Source of the DNA: Paraburkholderia xenovorans LB400
GTDB taxonomy: Bacteria > Pseudomonadota > Gammaproteobacteria > Burkholderiales > Burkholderiaceae
Reading direction: 5' to 3'
Assembly: GCF_000013645.1 (NCBI RefSeq)
Contig: NC_007951.1
Location: 2,666,001-2,730,000 of the forward strand
Length of the DNA: 64,000 nt
The position numbers and the translations under genes are program-made. Below are positions 1-9,146 of this stretch, piece after piece (position 1 is the stretch's first letter; every line of letters begins with the position of its first letter). A model generated the notes under the pieces. The model saw nothing but the letters and a program-made list of their open reading frames with translations, was not told the DNA's origin and made no database searches.

Positions 1-463
1 CGGTTGAACGCACGATGTAGTCGTGGAATTCGAGGTTTAGTGGATCGAACCGCGAAAAATCCCCTTTTTGCGCGGCCTCCTGCATCTCGTCGACATAAGC
101 GTCAAGCTGGGTGGCCATCTCTTCGGTCATTAGCGGCGCGAGCAGCGATGCCGACAATGCCGTGAGTCCCGCGCGCAAATCGTAGACTTCAATTGCGTCG
201 TCACGTGTGACACGCTGAATGAATACGCCACGCTGCGGGATCAGATACACGAGGCCGAGTTCGGCGAGCGCGCGGCACGCCTCACGCACGGGCCCGCGGC
301 TCACAGAAAGCCTGTCTGCGACCGCCTTCTCATTGAGCCGCTGACCCGGCTTCAATTCGCCGCTCAGAATCATTCGCTCGATCTCGTGCTGAACCACGCC
401 GGTCAATGTGTGCGCCCGGAAGTCAGCCAGCGAGACGGTGGGGGAGATGTGATCAGTTTCCAT
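1..463 (-). CDS. GntR-family (FCD/FadR-type) transcriptional regulator, C-terminus cut by the window edge
   Basis: About 154 residues are visible from an ATG at 463; the 3' end lies before base 1. Residues about 15-80 form a GntR winged helix (ERMILSGELKPGQRLNE, then SVSRGPVREACRALAELGLV). The start of an all-helical FCD ligand domain follows (DLRAGLTALSASLLAPLM). Such proteins are usually repressors released by an organic-acid effector. A near-palindromic AAATGT-CA-ACACTT element lies 28-41 bases upstream of the start and recurs beyond the porin gene, so autoregulation and control of the neighbouring porin are plausible. The ligand is unknown. Confidence 0.88.
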   Translation of the reverse strand, partial: METDHISPTVSLADFRAHTLTGVVQHEIERMILSGELKPGQRLNEKAVADRLSVSRGPVREACRALAELGLVYLIPQRGVFIQRVTRDDAIEVYDLRAGLTALSASLLAPLMTEEMATQLDAYVDEMQEAAQKGDFSRFDPLNLEFHDYIVRST

Positions 464-490
464 GAAAACGAGTCTAGGGTGCACCCTGAA

Positions 491-504
491 AAATGTCAAC
501 ACTT
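491..504. promoter_or_regulatory. Candidate GntR operator (imperfect palindrome AAATGT-CA-ACACTT)
   Basis: This 14-bp element is 13/14 identical to the perfect palindrome at 1989-2002, and the match extends to 16/17 over the flanks. It sits just upstream of the GntR gene. The GT-NN-AC core is typical of FadR-type GntR operators. Binding by the adjacent regulator is inferred. Confidence 0.5.
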
Positions 505-625
505 TACTTTTCCTGATCCCGTCTCTGTCGAAGGCCCGTGCGGCGGGCCTGACGCCCCTGCCATCTCACTGACATTTTCACGCCAGCCCCATCTGAAATC
601 AGGCTGAGCGGCTCTTCGCCAGCCC

Positions 626-1789
626 TCAGAACCGGTGCCGCATTCCTATCCGGAAAGCGAGTTGATTTTGCGCATCGCTTCCCGAGTTGCCGAAGTAACT
701 CGTCGACTTGCCGATCATCGCCTGCACCGGTACGCCGTCGTTCGATCCCGAGGCCTTCTGGTAAATCGCCAGCACGTAGACGCTGGTGCGCTTGCTCAGC
801 GCGTACTCCACGCTGCTGTTGATCTGGTTCCACGAGCCTGTGGCCGACCCTCGAACCTGCGTGCGCGTATAACCCAGTGCCGCCTCCAGCGGCGCGCTGA
901 TCTGATACACCACGCCGCCTTCGTAGATGTTGAGCGTAGCCGCGCTGTGGTCCAGATTCTCCAGCCGCGTATTGGTCCAGAGCGCGTAACCGAGCAGCGA
1001 ACCGAACTGGTACTTGGCGCCAATGCCCAAGGTGCGCAGATCGCGCTCGCCCAGCGGTTCGACATTGGCCAGCGTCAACTTGAGCGGCGGTACTTCCTGC
1101 AGCGGATAGGTGATGTCGGTGTAAGCGAAGGCCATGCTGAACGGCCCATTGCGATAGTCGAATCCGAAGCTGTAGGTGCGGGACGAGCCGCCTTTGCCAT
1201 TATTTCCGTTCGAGCCGCCGAACTCCCCTGCGGCATTCGAAAAACCGTACATCGCGCCGACCTTGAAGCCGTACATTCGCACGCTGTCGAACTTCACCGA
1301 GTTGTTGATCCGCACCGACGTCAGCAGATCGAGCGTGTCGATGTGGTAAGCGTAAGCGTCGCCGGCAGTCAGGCCGCCTGTCGCATACCGGTTCAGATAG
1401 TCATGTGAGAACGGATACTGACGCCCCATCGTGAATGTGCCGACGCCGGTTCTGGATATCCCGACGAAAGCCTGCCGGCCGAACAGCGCGCCGCCCTGGC
1501 TGAGGGAGCCGTCGGCCAGGCCGAAACCATTTTCCAAAGTGAACACGGCCTTATAGCCGCCGCCCAGGTCTTCCGCGCCCTTCAAACCCCAACGGTTGCC
1601 TCCGTTAATGCCGTCGTCGAACTTGACGAGACTCGAACTGCCTCCAGACGCGTTCTCCGCGTGATTGACGTAGCTAATGCCGGCGTCGATCAATCCATAA
1701 AGGGTGACGCTGCTCTGAGCGTGAACCGCGCCCGTCACCCCTCCCAACGCTACGACACACAACAGCTTCTGAGCCTTACGGGTAATCAC
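626..1789 (-). CDS. Gram-negative general porin (outer-membrane trimeric porin family)
   Basis: The 387-residue protein has a signal peptide (MITRKAQKLLCVVALGG...AVHA, cleaved before QSSVTLYG). The mature start SSVTLYGLIDAGI is the betaproteobacterial porin signature. The chain alternates beta strands and ends in GMRHRF, with the terminal Phe needed for outer-membrane assembly. The start is GTG at 1789, chosen because AGGAG lies six bases upstream (1796-1800). It should form a 16-stranded channel for small solutes; selectivity cannot be read. It is encoded next to a GntR regulator on the same strand, which suggests a substrate-induced porin. Confidence 0.95.
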   Translation of the reverse strand: MITRKAQKLLCVVALGGVTGAVHAQSSVTLYGLIDAGISYVNHAENASGGSSSLVKFDDGINGGNRWGLKGAEDLGGGYKAVFTLENGFGLADGSLSQGGALFGRQAFVGISRTGVGTFTMGRQYPFSHDYLNRYATGGLTAGDAYAYHIDTLDLLTSVRINNSVKFDSVRMYGFKVGAMYGFSNAAGEFGGSNGNNGKGGSSRTYSFGFDYRNGPFSMAFAYTDITYPLQEVPPLKLTLANVEPLGERDLRTLGIGAKYQFGSLLGYALWTNTRLENLDHSAATLNIYEGGVVYQISAPLEAALGYTRTQVRGSATGSWNQINSSVEYALSKRTSVYVLAIYQKASGSNDGVPVQAMIGKSTSYFGNSGSDAQNQLAFRIGMRHRF

Positions 1790-1988
1790 TTAAGTCTCCT
1801 AATTTTATGTCAGCCTGAAAGTAATTCATGGGTTCGGGTGCCGGCCTCGATCGGCGCCCCCCGGACTTCAACCTTCAACTGCTTTACCGCTCCGTTGCGC
1901 ATCACCGCGCGCCGTAATACGTCTGCGTCCAGCAGACGGTTTCGGTGGTGCCCTACAACTTGAAAGCGAGTGTCGAAGGTTTTATGAT

Positions 1989-2002
1989 AAATGTCAACAT
2001 TT
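1989..2002. promoter_or_regulatory. Candidate GntR operator (perfect palindrome AAATGT-CA-ACATTT)
   Basis: This is a perfect 6+2+6 inverted repeat, about 200 bases upstream of the porin start and 39 bases before the Hsp70-like pseudogene. It closely matches the element at 491-504 in front of the GntR gene. It may once have regulated a gene now deleted or decayed here, or may act at a distance on the porin. Binding is inferred. Confidence 0.5.
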
Positions 2003-2040
2003 TACAGACCAGGGTTTTCCTGACATACGCACTCCATATG

Positions 2041-2825
2041 GCTTACTGCGCAATAGATTTCGGCACCTCGAATGCCGTCATCGCCGCCGATATCGGCGGA
2101 GGCACTTCGGATTTCTCGCTGGTGCGGATCGGCCCGCAGCGAATGGGGAAGATGGATCGCAAGCGGGACGCATTCGCGCATCACGGCGTACATGTCGCCG
2201 GGACGGATATCGACCGACGGGTCGAACTGGCAGCCATCCTGCAGGAGGCCGGCTACCGCAGCCTGGACACCGAAGGACGCGAAATACCGACCACGCCTAT
2301 TTCGAGCTCGCGACCTGGCACCTGATCAATTCGCTCTACACGCCCAAACGGCCAGCAGAGCTTCGACTCATGCGCCACCTGTATCGGAATCCGGTTCACC
2401 ACGACCGACTAATGCGTGTGGTGAAACGACGGCCCGGTCACGCGCTTGCCGCGAGCGCGGAGCAGGCAAAAATCGCGATCGCCGCCGGGGGTGACACGCT
2501 CATCGGGATCGACCCGATCGAGCCGGGCCTGAGCGTCGCTTTCGGTCAACAGCAACTGGTCGACGCGACGTGTGAAGAAAGCATGCGGATCGTTCACGCC
2601 GCCCGGAAAACGGCGCGACTGGCCGGCGTCGCTGCCGGGAAAGTCGACGCCGTATATTTCACCGGCGGTTCCACCGGCCTTGCGTCCCCGACGCGTGCGC
2701 TTGCGGGTGTGTTTTCGTTTTCCGAAGCCGAACAGGTGTTCGGTGATCCGCTGGCGAGCGTAGCAACCGGCCTCGGCATTCACGCAAAAACGGCTATTCG
2801 CTTAGCCGGACACGCGTGCGACTAG
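2041..2825 (+). pseudogene. Decayed Hsp70/YegD-like chaperone gene (internal deletion plus frameshift)
   Basis: The reading frame from 2041 begins MAYCAIDFGTSNAV, the Hsp70 phosphate-1 motif. It then jumps directly to ADIGGGTSDFSLVRIGP, the phosphate-2 motif normally found well over 100 residues later, so the intervening part is deleted. Near 2283-2300 the similarity shifts to a second frame (YFELATWHLINSLYTPKR, then a run to GGSTGLASPTRAL, the adenosine-binding motif), which ends at 2825. Intact YegD-type proteins are about 420-450 residues; about 250 remain, in two frames. The 3' end overlaps the convergent ParA gene by four bases. A sequencing error could explain the frameshift but not the deletion. 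Confidence 0.8.
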
Positions 2826-3586
2826 CCGATCAGTTCCCGATGCAACGCCATGAATTCATGAGCGAGCTTGTGCCGGGGGTCGAAGTGAATCATCGGCTTG
2901 GCGTACTGATGCGACTCGCGAATTTTCACGGACGTCGACAGTCGCGACGCCAGCACGGGCAAACCTTCGCTGATCAGTTCCTCGACTAACCGAAGGGGCA
3001 GGCTCGCACGCGCTTGAAACTGGTTGATCACGATTCCTTCGACCTCCAGCCCCGCGTTATGGTCCTGTTGAATCTCCCTGACGTTGTCGAGCAGCGTATA
3101 TAGGGCCCGGCGCGAGAAATCGTCGCAATCGAAGGGAATCAGGCAGCGTTCGACCGCAATCAGCGCGGAGCGGGTATAGAAATTCAACGCAGGGGGCGTA
3201 TCGATGTAAATCGCGTCGTACTCGTCCAGTTCGTTCAACGCGTCGCGCAGTTTGTAGATCTTGTAGCGCGACTCGAGCTTGCCGTGAAGCGTGTCGAGAT
3301 CCGGATGAGAGGGCATCACATCGAGGTTCTCGAACGGCGTGCGGTGAATGAAAGTCGAAACCGGCGCCGGCCTGAAGCTGAAACTCAAGGCCGTTTCGAA
3401 GAAGTCCGCGACGTTGGGCTTGAGATCGGTCGCCTCTTTGCCGAGCAGATACTGGCTGGAATTGCCCTGTGGGTCGAGATCGATGACCAGCGTACGCAGA
3501 TTCTCGCTGGCGTTGATGGCCGCGAGGTTGCATACGATGGTCGATTTGCCTACCCCGCCCTTCTGGTTGAAAATGACACGCCGCAT
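2822..3586 (-). CDS. ParA/Soj-family ATPase
   Basis: This 254-residue deviant-Walker ATPase has its P-loop at residues 9-16 (KGGVGKST), a [12 protein letters not shown]alker A' segment at about 34-45, and the IYIDTPP Walker B near 150. Such ATPases dimerise on ATP and bind DNA nonspecifically to position plasmids, chromosomes or other cargo. No ParB gene or parS-like repeat is adjacent, so this is an orphan ParA rather than the main chromosomal partition locus. It is convergent with the Hsp70-like pseudogene. Cargo is unknown. Confidence 0.88.
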   Translation of the reverse strand: MRRVIFNQKGGVGKSTIVCNLAAINASENLRTLVIDLDPQGNSSQYLLGKEATDLKPNVADFFETALSFSFRPAPVSTFIHRTPFENLDVMPSHPDLDTLHGKLESRYKIYKLRDALNELDEYDAIYIDTPPALNFYTRSALIAVERCLIPFDCDDFSRRALYTLLDNVREIQQDHNAGLEVEGIVINQFQARASLPLRLVEELISEGLPVLASRLSTSVKIRESHQYAKPMIHFDPRHKLAHEFMALHRELIG

Positions 3587-3706
3587 TTGCCTTTGCCCCT
3601 ATTTCGAAGAACGCGCTAAAGGGAGAGCATACCCCGGCAAAATGACAGCGCGAACATGGGCAGTCCGCGGTATGTCCGCTGAACACTGCGCCCTGCCCGC
3701 TCATGC

Positions 3707-5083
<1,377 letters not shown>

Positions 5084-5132
5084 TCATCCTTCGCGCCGTG
5101 TCGCGCAAGGTCAAGGTAAACCCCGAGCCGTT

Positions 5133-6707
5133 CTACGACGCGAGAAACAGGCGATAAACAGGATTCTGCGTCTCTTCCCAGTTCGGATAGCCGAGCGTGG
5201 CGAGAAACTGGTCGAACGCCGCATTCTCGCTCTCCGGCACCTGGATGCCGACCAGAATCGAGCTATAGTCCGCGCCCTGGTTGCGATAGTGGAACAGGCT
5301 GATATTCCAGTTCGGCGCCATCGACGAAAGGAATTTCATCAGCGCGCCCGGACGTTCGGGAAACTCGAAGCGGAACAGCCGTTCGTCGTGCGCCAGAGGC
5401 GAGCGGCCGCCTACCATGTAACGGATGTGCTGCTTGGACAGTTCGTCGAAAGTCAGATCGACGGTGGCGAAGCCGTGCGCTTCGAACGCCCCCGCGATCT
5501 GCGCGGATTCGCTGCGATTCCTGATCTGCACGCCCACGAAGATATGGGCGGAATTCGCGTCCGCAATCCGGTAGTTGAACTCGGTGACGCTGCGCGTGCC
5601 CACCAGTTCGCAGAAACGCCGGAAACTGCCGCGCTCTTCGGGGATCGTCACGGCGAACACGGCTTCACGCGCTTCGCCGACTTCGGCGCGCTCGGCCACG
5701 AAGCGCATGCGGTCGAAGTTCATGTTCGCGCCCGATGTGATCGCGATCAGCGTCTGGTTCTCGATGCCTTCGCGCTCCGCATACTGTTTCGCCCCGGCCA
5801 CCGCGAGCGAGCCGGCGGGTTCCAGCACGCTGCGGGTGTCCTGGAACACGTCCTTGATGGCGGCGCATAGCGCGTCGGTGTCCACGAGCAGCACGTCGTC
5901 GAGATATTCGCGGCAGAGGCGGAAGGTTTCTTCGCCGACCAGTTTCACCGCCGTGCCGTCCGAGAACAGGCCGACTTCGTTCAGCGTGACCCGCTCGCCG
6001 GCTTTCAGCGATGCGGCCATCGCGCACGAATCATCGGTCTGCACGCCGATCACCTTGATCTCGGGCCGCACCGATTTCACATACGCGGCCACGCCTGCCG
6101 CGAGTCCGCCGCCGCCGATCGGCACGAAGATCGCGTGAATAGGCCCCTGGTGCTGGCTCAGGATCTCCATTGCCACCGTGCCCTGTCCGGCGATCACGTA
6201 CGGATCGTCGAACGGATGCACGAAGGTCAGGTCGCGCTCTTCCTGCAGTTTCACCGCATGGCCATACGCGTCGCTGTACGATTCGCCGAACTGCACGACT
6301 TCGACGGTCGGCCCGCCGTGCGCGCGCACCGCGTCGACCTTCACCTGCGGCGTGGTGACCGGCACCACGATGATCGCCTTCACGCCCATGCGCGCGGCCG
6401 ACAGCGCGACGCCCTGCGCATGATTGCCCGCCGAGGCCGTAATCACCCCGCGTTCCAGCGCCTCGGCCGGAATATGCGCCATCTTGTTGTACGCGCCGCG
6501 CACCTTGAACGAGAACACCGGCTGGTTGTCCTCGCGCTTCAGGTAGACCGGATTGCGCAGACGTGCAGACAGATTCGGCGCGCGTTCGAGTTCGGTCTCG
6601 CGGGCGACGTCGTAGACGCGCGCGGTCAGGGTTTTCTTCAGGTAGTCGTGACGAAGCGCGACGCTATCGGCGGCTTCGGCCGCCTGTTTGAGTTCGTGTA
6701 ACAACAA
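5133..6707 (-). CDS. ilvA: Biosynthetic threonine ammonia-lyase (threonine deaminase)
   Basis: IlvA converts threonine to 2-oxobutanoate, the committed step to isoleucine. The 524-residue chain has a PLP fold-type II catalytic domain, with the Schiff-base lysine at K68 in VFSFKVRGAYNKM and a phosphate loop IGGGGLAAG near residue 200. Two C-terminal ACT-like regulatory repeats follow (PEERGSFRRFCELVG and FPERPGALMKFLSSM), which place it in the long, isoleucine-inhibited class. The start is a TTG at 6707 with AGGAG six bases upstream; no ATG lies before the conserved core. It follows an isoleucine-rich leader peptide and attenuator (6780-6889), so expression is probably tuned by charged tRNA-Ile. 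Confidence 0.96.
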   Translation of the reverse strand: MLLHELKQAAEAADSVALRHDYLKKTLTARVYDVARETELERAPNLSARLRNPVYLKREDNQPVFSFKVRGAYNKMAHIPAEALERGVITASAGNHAQGVALSAARMGVKAIIVVPVTTPQVKVDAVRAHGGPTVEVVQFGESYSDAYGHAVKLQEERDLTFVHPFDDPYVIAGQGTVAMEILSQHQGPIHAIFVPIGGGGLAAGVAAYVKSVRPEIKVIGVQTDDSCAMAASLKAGERVTLNEVGLFSDGTAVKLVGEETFRLCREYLDDVLLVDTDALCAAIKDVFQDTRSVLEPAGSLAVAGAKQYAEREGIENQTLIAITSGANMNFDRMRFVAERAEVGEAREAVFAVTIPEERGSFRRFCELVGTRSVTEFNYRIADANSAHIFVGVQIRNRSESAQIAGAFEAHGFATVDLTFDELSKQHIRYMVGGRSPLAHDERLFRFEFPERPGALMKFLSSMAPNWNISLFHYRNQGADYSSILVGIQVPESENAAFDQFLATLGYPNWEETQNPVYRLFLAS

Positions 6708-6772
6708 GGCAAGCTCCTGTGCGGCAAGGACGAATCAACAAAGAGTTCACAGGAGGCAGGTTGCAAGCGGAC

Positions 6773-6836
6773 ATAAAAAAACCCGCCTCAGGTGGCGGGT
6801 TATGTGTCACTGCTATCCGACGCGCGCTAACCCACC
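6773..6836 (-). terminator. ilvA attenuator: terminator hairpin with competing antiterminator
   Basis: On the minus strand, AACCCGCC (6801-6794), loop ACCTGA and GGCGGGTT (6787-6780) form a perfect 8-bp stem followed by a run of T, giving an intrinsic terminator 73 bases before ilvA. The last codons of the leader ORF contain GGTGGGTT (6836-6829). In RNA this can pair over eight positions (one G-U) with the 5' arm AACCCGCC and so block the terminator. A ribosome stalled at the Ile codons leaves that segment free and favours readthrough. A ribosome reaching the stop codon covers it and favours termination. Confidence 0.85.
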
Positions 6837-6889
6837 ATTCGATGAATGATGCTAATAATCAGCGCAATACGGATGTCGAGGTAGTTCAT
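6827..6889 (-). CDS. ilvA leader peptide, 20 residues, isoleucine-rich
   Basis: This short ORF starts with ATG at 6889 and stops with TAG at 6827. It has six Ile codons among 20 (positions 6, 8, 11, 12, 14 and 15) plus two Leu and one Val, a composition expected of branched-chain attenuator peptides. It lies between the upstream hydrolase stop (6922) and the ilvA terminator hairpin. No strong Shine-Dalgarno is visible (only GAAG about 12 bases upstream). A perfect -35 box TTGACA (6925-6920) with a weak -10 (GAAGAT, 17-bp spacer) would start RNA within a base or two of the ATG, so translation may be nearly leaderless. Confidence 0.82.
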   Translation of the reverse strand: MNYLDIRIALIISIIHRMVG

Positions 6890-6921
6890 GCGTTCGATCT
6901 TCGTTGACTTGAGGCGCTTTG

Positions 6922-8784
6922 TCAATCCCTGTTGATTGCAATGCGTGCCGTCGCCTCGTGCTCCCGGCATAGCGGCGGAATGTGCGCGACGCGCAAACCA
7001 CGATCCGGCACGGCGACCGAACGCCCCGCATTCAACACACGCTCGCGCAGAAACTGTTCGAATCGCGCCATCACCACATTGCGTGCGGACTGCGAAAAGA
7101 GCGCGTGATCCACCTTCCCGACCAGTTCCACGTCGACGTTTTTCAACCTGGCCAGGCGATTACCTCGGGGTCCGAAATGAATTTCCAGCGCGTCGAGTCC
7201 TTCATCCAGCGAACCATATATCAATGCAGTCTGCACGCCCTTGCGCTCCAGTTCGCGCACGAGTCTGCGCACTATGCCGCCCGGCGTGCGTTGGCCGAGC
7301 AGCCATTCGAGTGCTGTACCGGCGCGCGCTGAAACGCGCGCACCCAGACGGCGCGCAAGTTCGATCGCAATCATCCTGCCGTTTGCCTGGCCGGTCAGCA
7401 GCCGCAACCATTTGCGCGGATTGCGCATGGCACGCCGGTAGACGACACTCGCCGCCACATGCCGCGCACCAGGCCGCGTTTGCGCGCCGTCCCACGTAAA
7501 AAACGGCAGATTGACAGCGGCGCAGCCCACCACCGCCGGATGCGCATGCGCCGTATGCAGGCTGACATAGGCGCCCGTGCACACGCCGAACATCACGGTT
7601 TCCGGATACCCGGCCGCCACGAGCCAATCGACGCCGGCTTTCGCATCGCCAACCGCATATTGCGCATACACCTTATCGAGCGACAGCGCCGCATCACGGC
7701 GCAGACTATCGCCGAGACCACTCAGGTCCATGCGCAACGAGGCGATACCTTTTGCGGCCAGATAGCGCGCCATCAGCACGGTGAAGCGGCCGTCGCCGAT
7801 CCGGTGCACACCGCCCGTATTGACGAACAACACCGCCGGCGCACCTTCGAGAGCGTGGCGTGGCTGACAGAACACGCCGGCATAGTGCGCGCCCGCGAAC
7901 ACAACCGGCGTTTCGTGTCCGTGCAAAAAATCGATCCGCGCAGTGGTTGCGCCCGCAAGCATCTCGACGACCGGCTCGCGTTCGGCGATCGCGCCCGCAC
8001 CGAACCATTCGAGCACGCTCGCAAACGCGTGCCGCGGCGTTTCGCTGTAACTGGGATTGACGAGAAACTTGCCGTATTCGCCGAAAAACTGCAGATCCGT
8101 TTGGGCGCCGAGCGCCTGATAGTGCGCCGCCAGACGCTTCAGACGCGCGCTCTCGTTGAGGTCCTGCAGCAGCACTCGCCGCGCGGGATATCGCGTGGTC
8201 CGTTCGAGATCGACCTTGGCGAGCGACTCGAGCGTGTCCGGATAGAGACGGAAGCCGTGTGCGCCGACCGTATTCGCGGTCTCGGCATCGAGGCTGAGCC
8301 CGAGCGCCTGCTGCGAGCTGAGCCAACTTTGATGCTGAAGCTCCAGTTCACGGATGTAGCTCTTGCCCGAACTCGCCGGCATGAGCAGCACCAGATCGTC
8401 GACGCCGCCCATCTGTTCGGCGGCGAGCGCCGCCAGCGTCGCGCCCAAACGCAGTCCGCACAGACTCAGGCGCGTCACCGCGGTTTCGGCGCGCAGCCAG
8501 CGCGCTGCCGCCTCGATGCTGTCGAGCCAGGCACGCATGCGCTGCGGATCGTCCTCGTTGCCGCTCGAATCGCCGGTACCAGGATAGTCGAAGCGCAGCA
8601 CCGCCATTCCACGCGCGGCGAGCCTATCGGCGAACTCGCGCCAGCCTCGATAGACGCACAGTGCCTCATAACCGAACGGGTTGCACAACACGACGCCCGT
8701 CTCGGGTTGCGTGCCGGCCGGACGATGCAGCCAACCGGAACAGCCGCCGAACGTGACAGGCGTCATGGTGAGCCGAGCCGCCAT
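6922..8784 (-). CDS. Double-domain alpha/beta hydrolase resembling exosortase-A-associated hydrolases
   Basis: Two consecutive alpha/beta-hydrolase domains make up 620 residues. Domain 1 (about 5-270) has the oxyanion-type strand VVLCNPFGYEAL and FDYPGTGDSSG, but its nucleophile elbow reads GLRLG (110-114) with no Ser or Cys. Domain 2 (about 285-585) has FVNTGGVHRIGDGR, MDLSGLGDS and the elbow GVCTG (Cys402), with likely acid D527 and His560 (KVDHALFS). By recollection both elbows resemble the two hydrolases that accompany exosortase A clusters; here they appear fused. It is the last gene of an operon with a carrier protein and an adenylation enzyme, suggesting a role in releasing or transferring the carrier-bound group. 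The ATG at 8784 was chosen because earlier starts overlap the carrier gene; no clear ribosome site is seen. Confidence 0.75.
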   Translation of the reverse strand: MAARLTMTPVTFGGCSGWLHRPAGTQPETGVVLCNPFGYEALCVYRGWREFADRLAARGMAVLRFDYPGTGDSSGNEDDPQRMRAWLDSIEAAARWLRAETAVTRLSLCGLRLGATLAALAAEQMGGVDDLVLLMPASSGKSYIRELELQHQSWLSSQQALGLSLDAETANTVGAHGFRLYPDTLESLAKVDLERTTRYPARRVLLQDLNESARLKRLAAHYQALGAQTDLQFFGEYGKFLVNPSYSETPRHAFASVLEWFGAGAIAEREPVVEMLAGATTARIDFLHGHETPVVFAGAHYAGVFCQPRHALEGAPAVLFVNTGGVHRIGDGRFTVLMARYLAAKGIASLRMDLSGLGDSLRRDAALSLDKVYAQYAVGDAKAGVDWLVAAGYPETVMFGVCTGAYVSLHTAHAHPAVVGCAAVNLPFFTWDGAQTRPGARHVAASVVYRRAMRNPRKWLRLLTGQANGRMIAIELARRLGARVSARAGTALEWLLGQRTPGGIVRRLVRELERKGVQTALIYGSLDEGLDALEIHFGPRGNRLARLKNVDVELVGKVDHALFSQSARNVVMARFEQFLRERVLNAGRSVAVPDRGLRVAHIPPLCREHEATARIAINRD

Positions 8785-8806
8785 GAGCGGACGGCGTAGC
8801 GCTACT

Positions 8807-9067
8807 TCAGGTTCGCGTTGCACTCGATTCCTCCGGCACGATATGCGCAATCACGCTTGCGAGGGAACCGATGCTTTCGAACAGCTCATGCGTGATCTGC
8901 GCGCCTGGAATTTCAATGGCGAATTCGTCCTCGATGGCCATCATCAAGCGGACCGTGCCGAGCGACGACAACCCGGCGGCGTAGAGATCGTCGTTGTCGC
9001 CGAGCGTTTCGACCGGTACGGCGAGACAGGCGGTCTCGTGCAGAATACGGCGTACATGCGTCTTCAT
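8807..9067 (-). CDS. Acyl/peptidyl carrier protein
   Basis: This 86-residue acidic four-helix carrier has its phosphopantetheine attachment site at Ser35 in AAGLSSLGTVRLM, which aligns with the usual xDSLxxVxL motif. The ATG at 9067 is chosen because GGGGGA lies just upstream; a longer frame to 9100 lacks support. It would be loaded by the adenylation enzyme encoded immediately upstream on the same strand (stop at 9147) and served by the downstream double hydrolase. The holo form needs a phosphopantetheinyl transferase encoded elsewhere. Confidence 0.88.
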   Translation of the reverse strand: MKTHVRRILHETACLAVPVETLGDNDDLYAAGLSSLGTVRLMMAIEDEFAIEIPGAQITHELFESIGSLASVIAHIVPEESSATRT

Positions 9068-9146
9068 TGTGATTCCCCCGATCCTTCGATTTTTCAACAC
9101 GGCACCGATCCGTCAGGAACGTGCAACGAGACACGCCGCGGGATGC

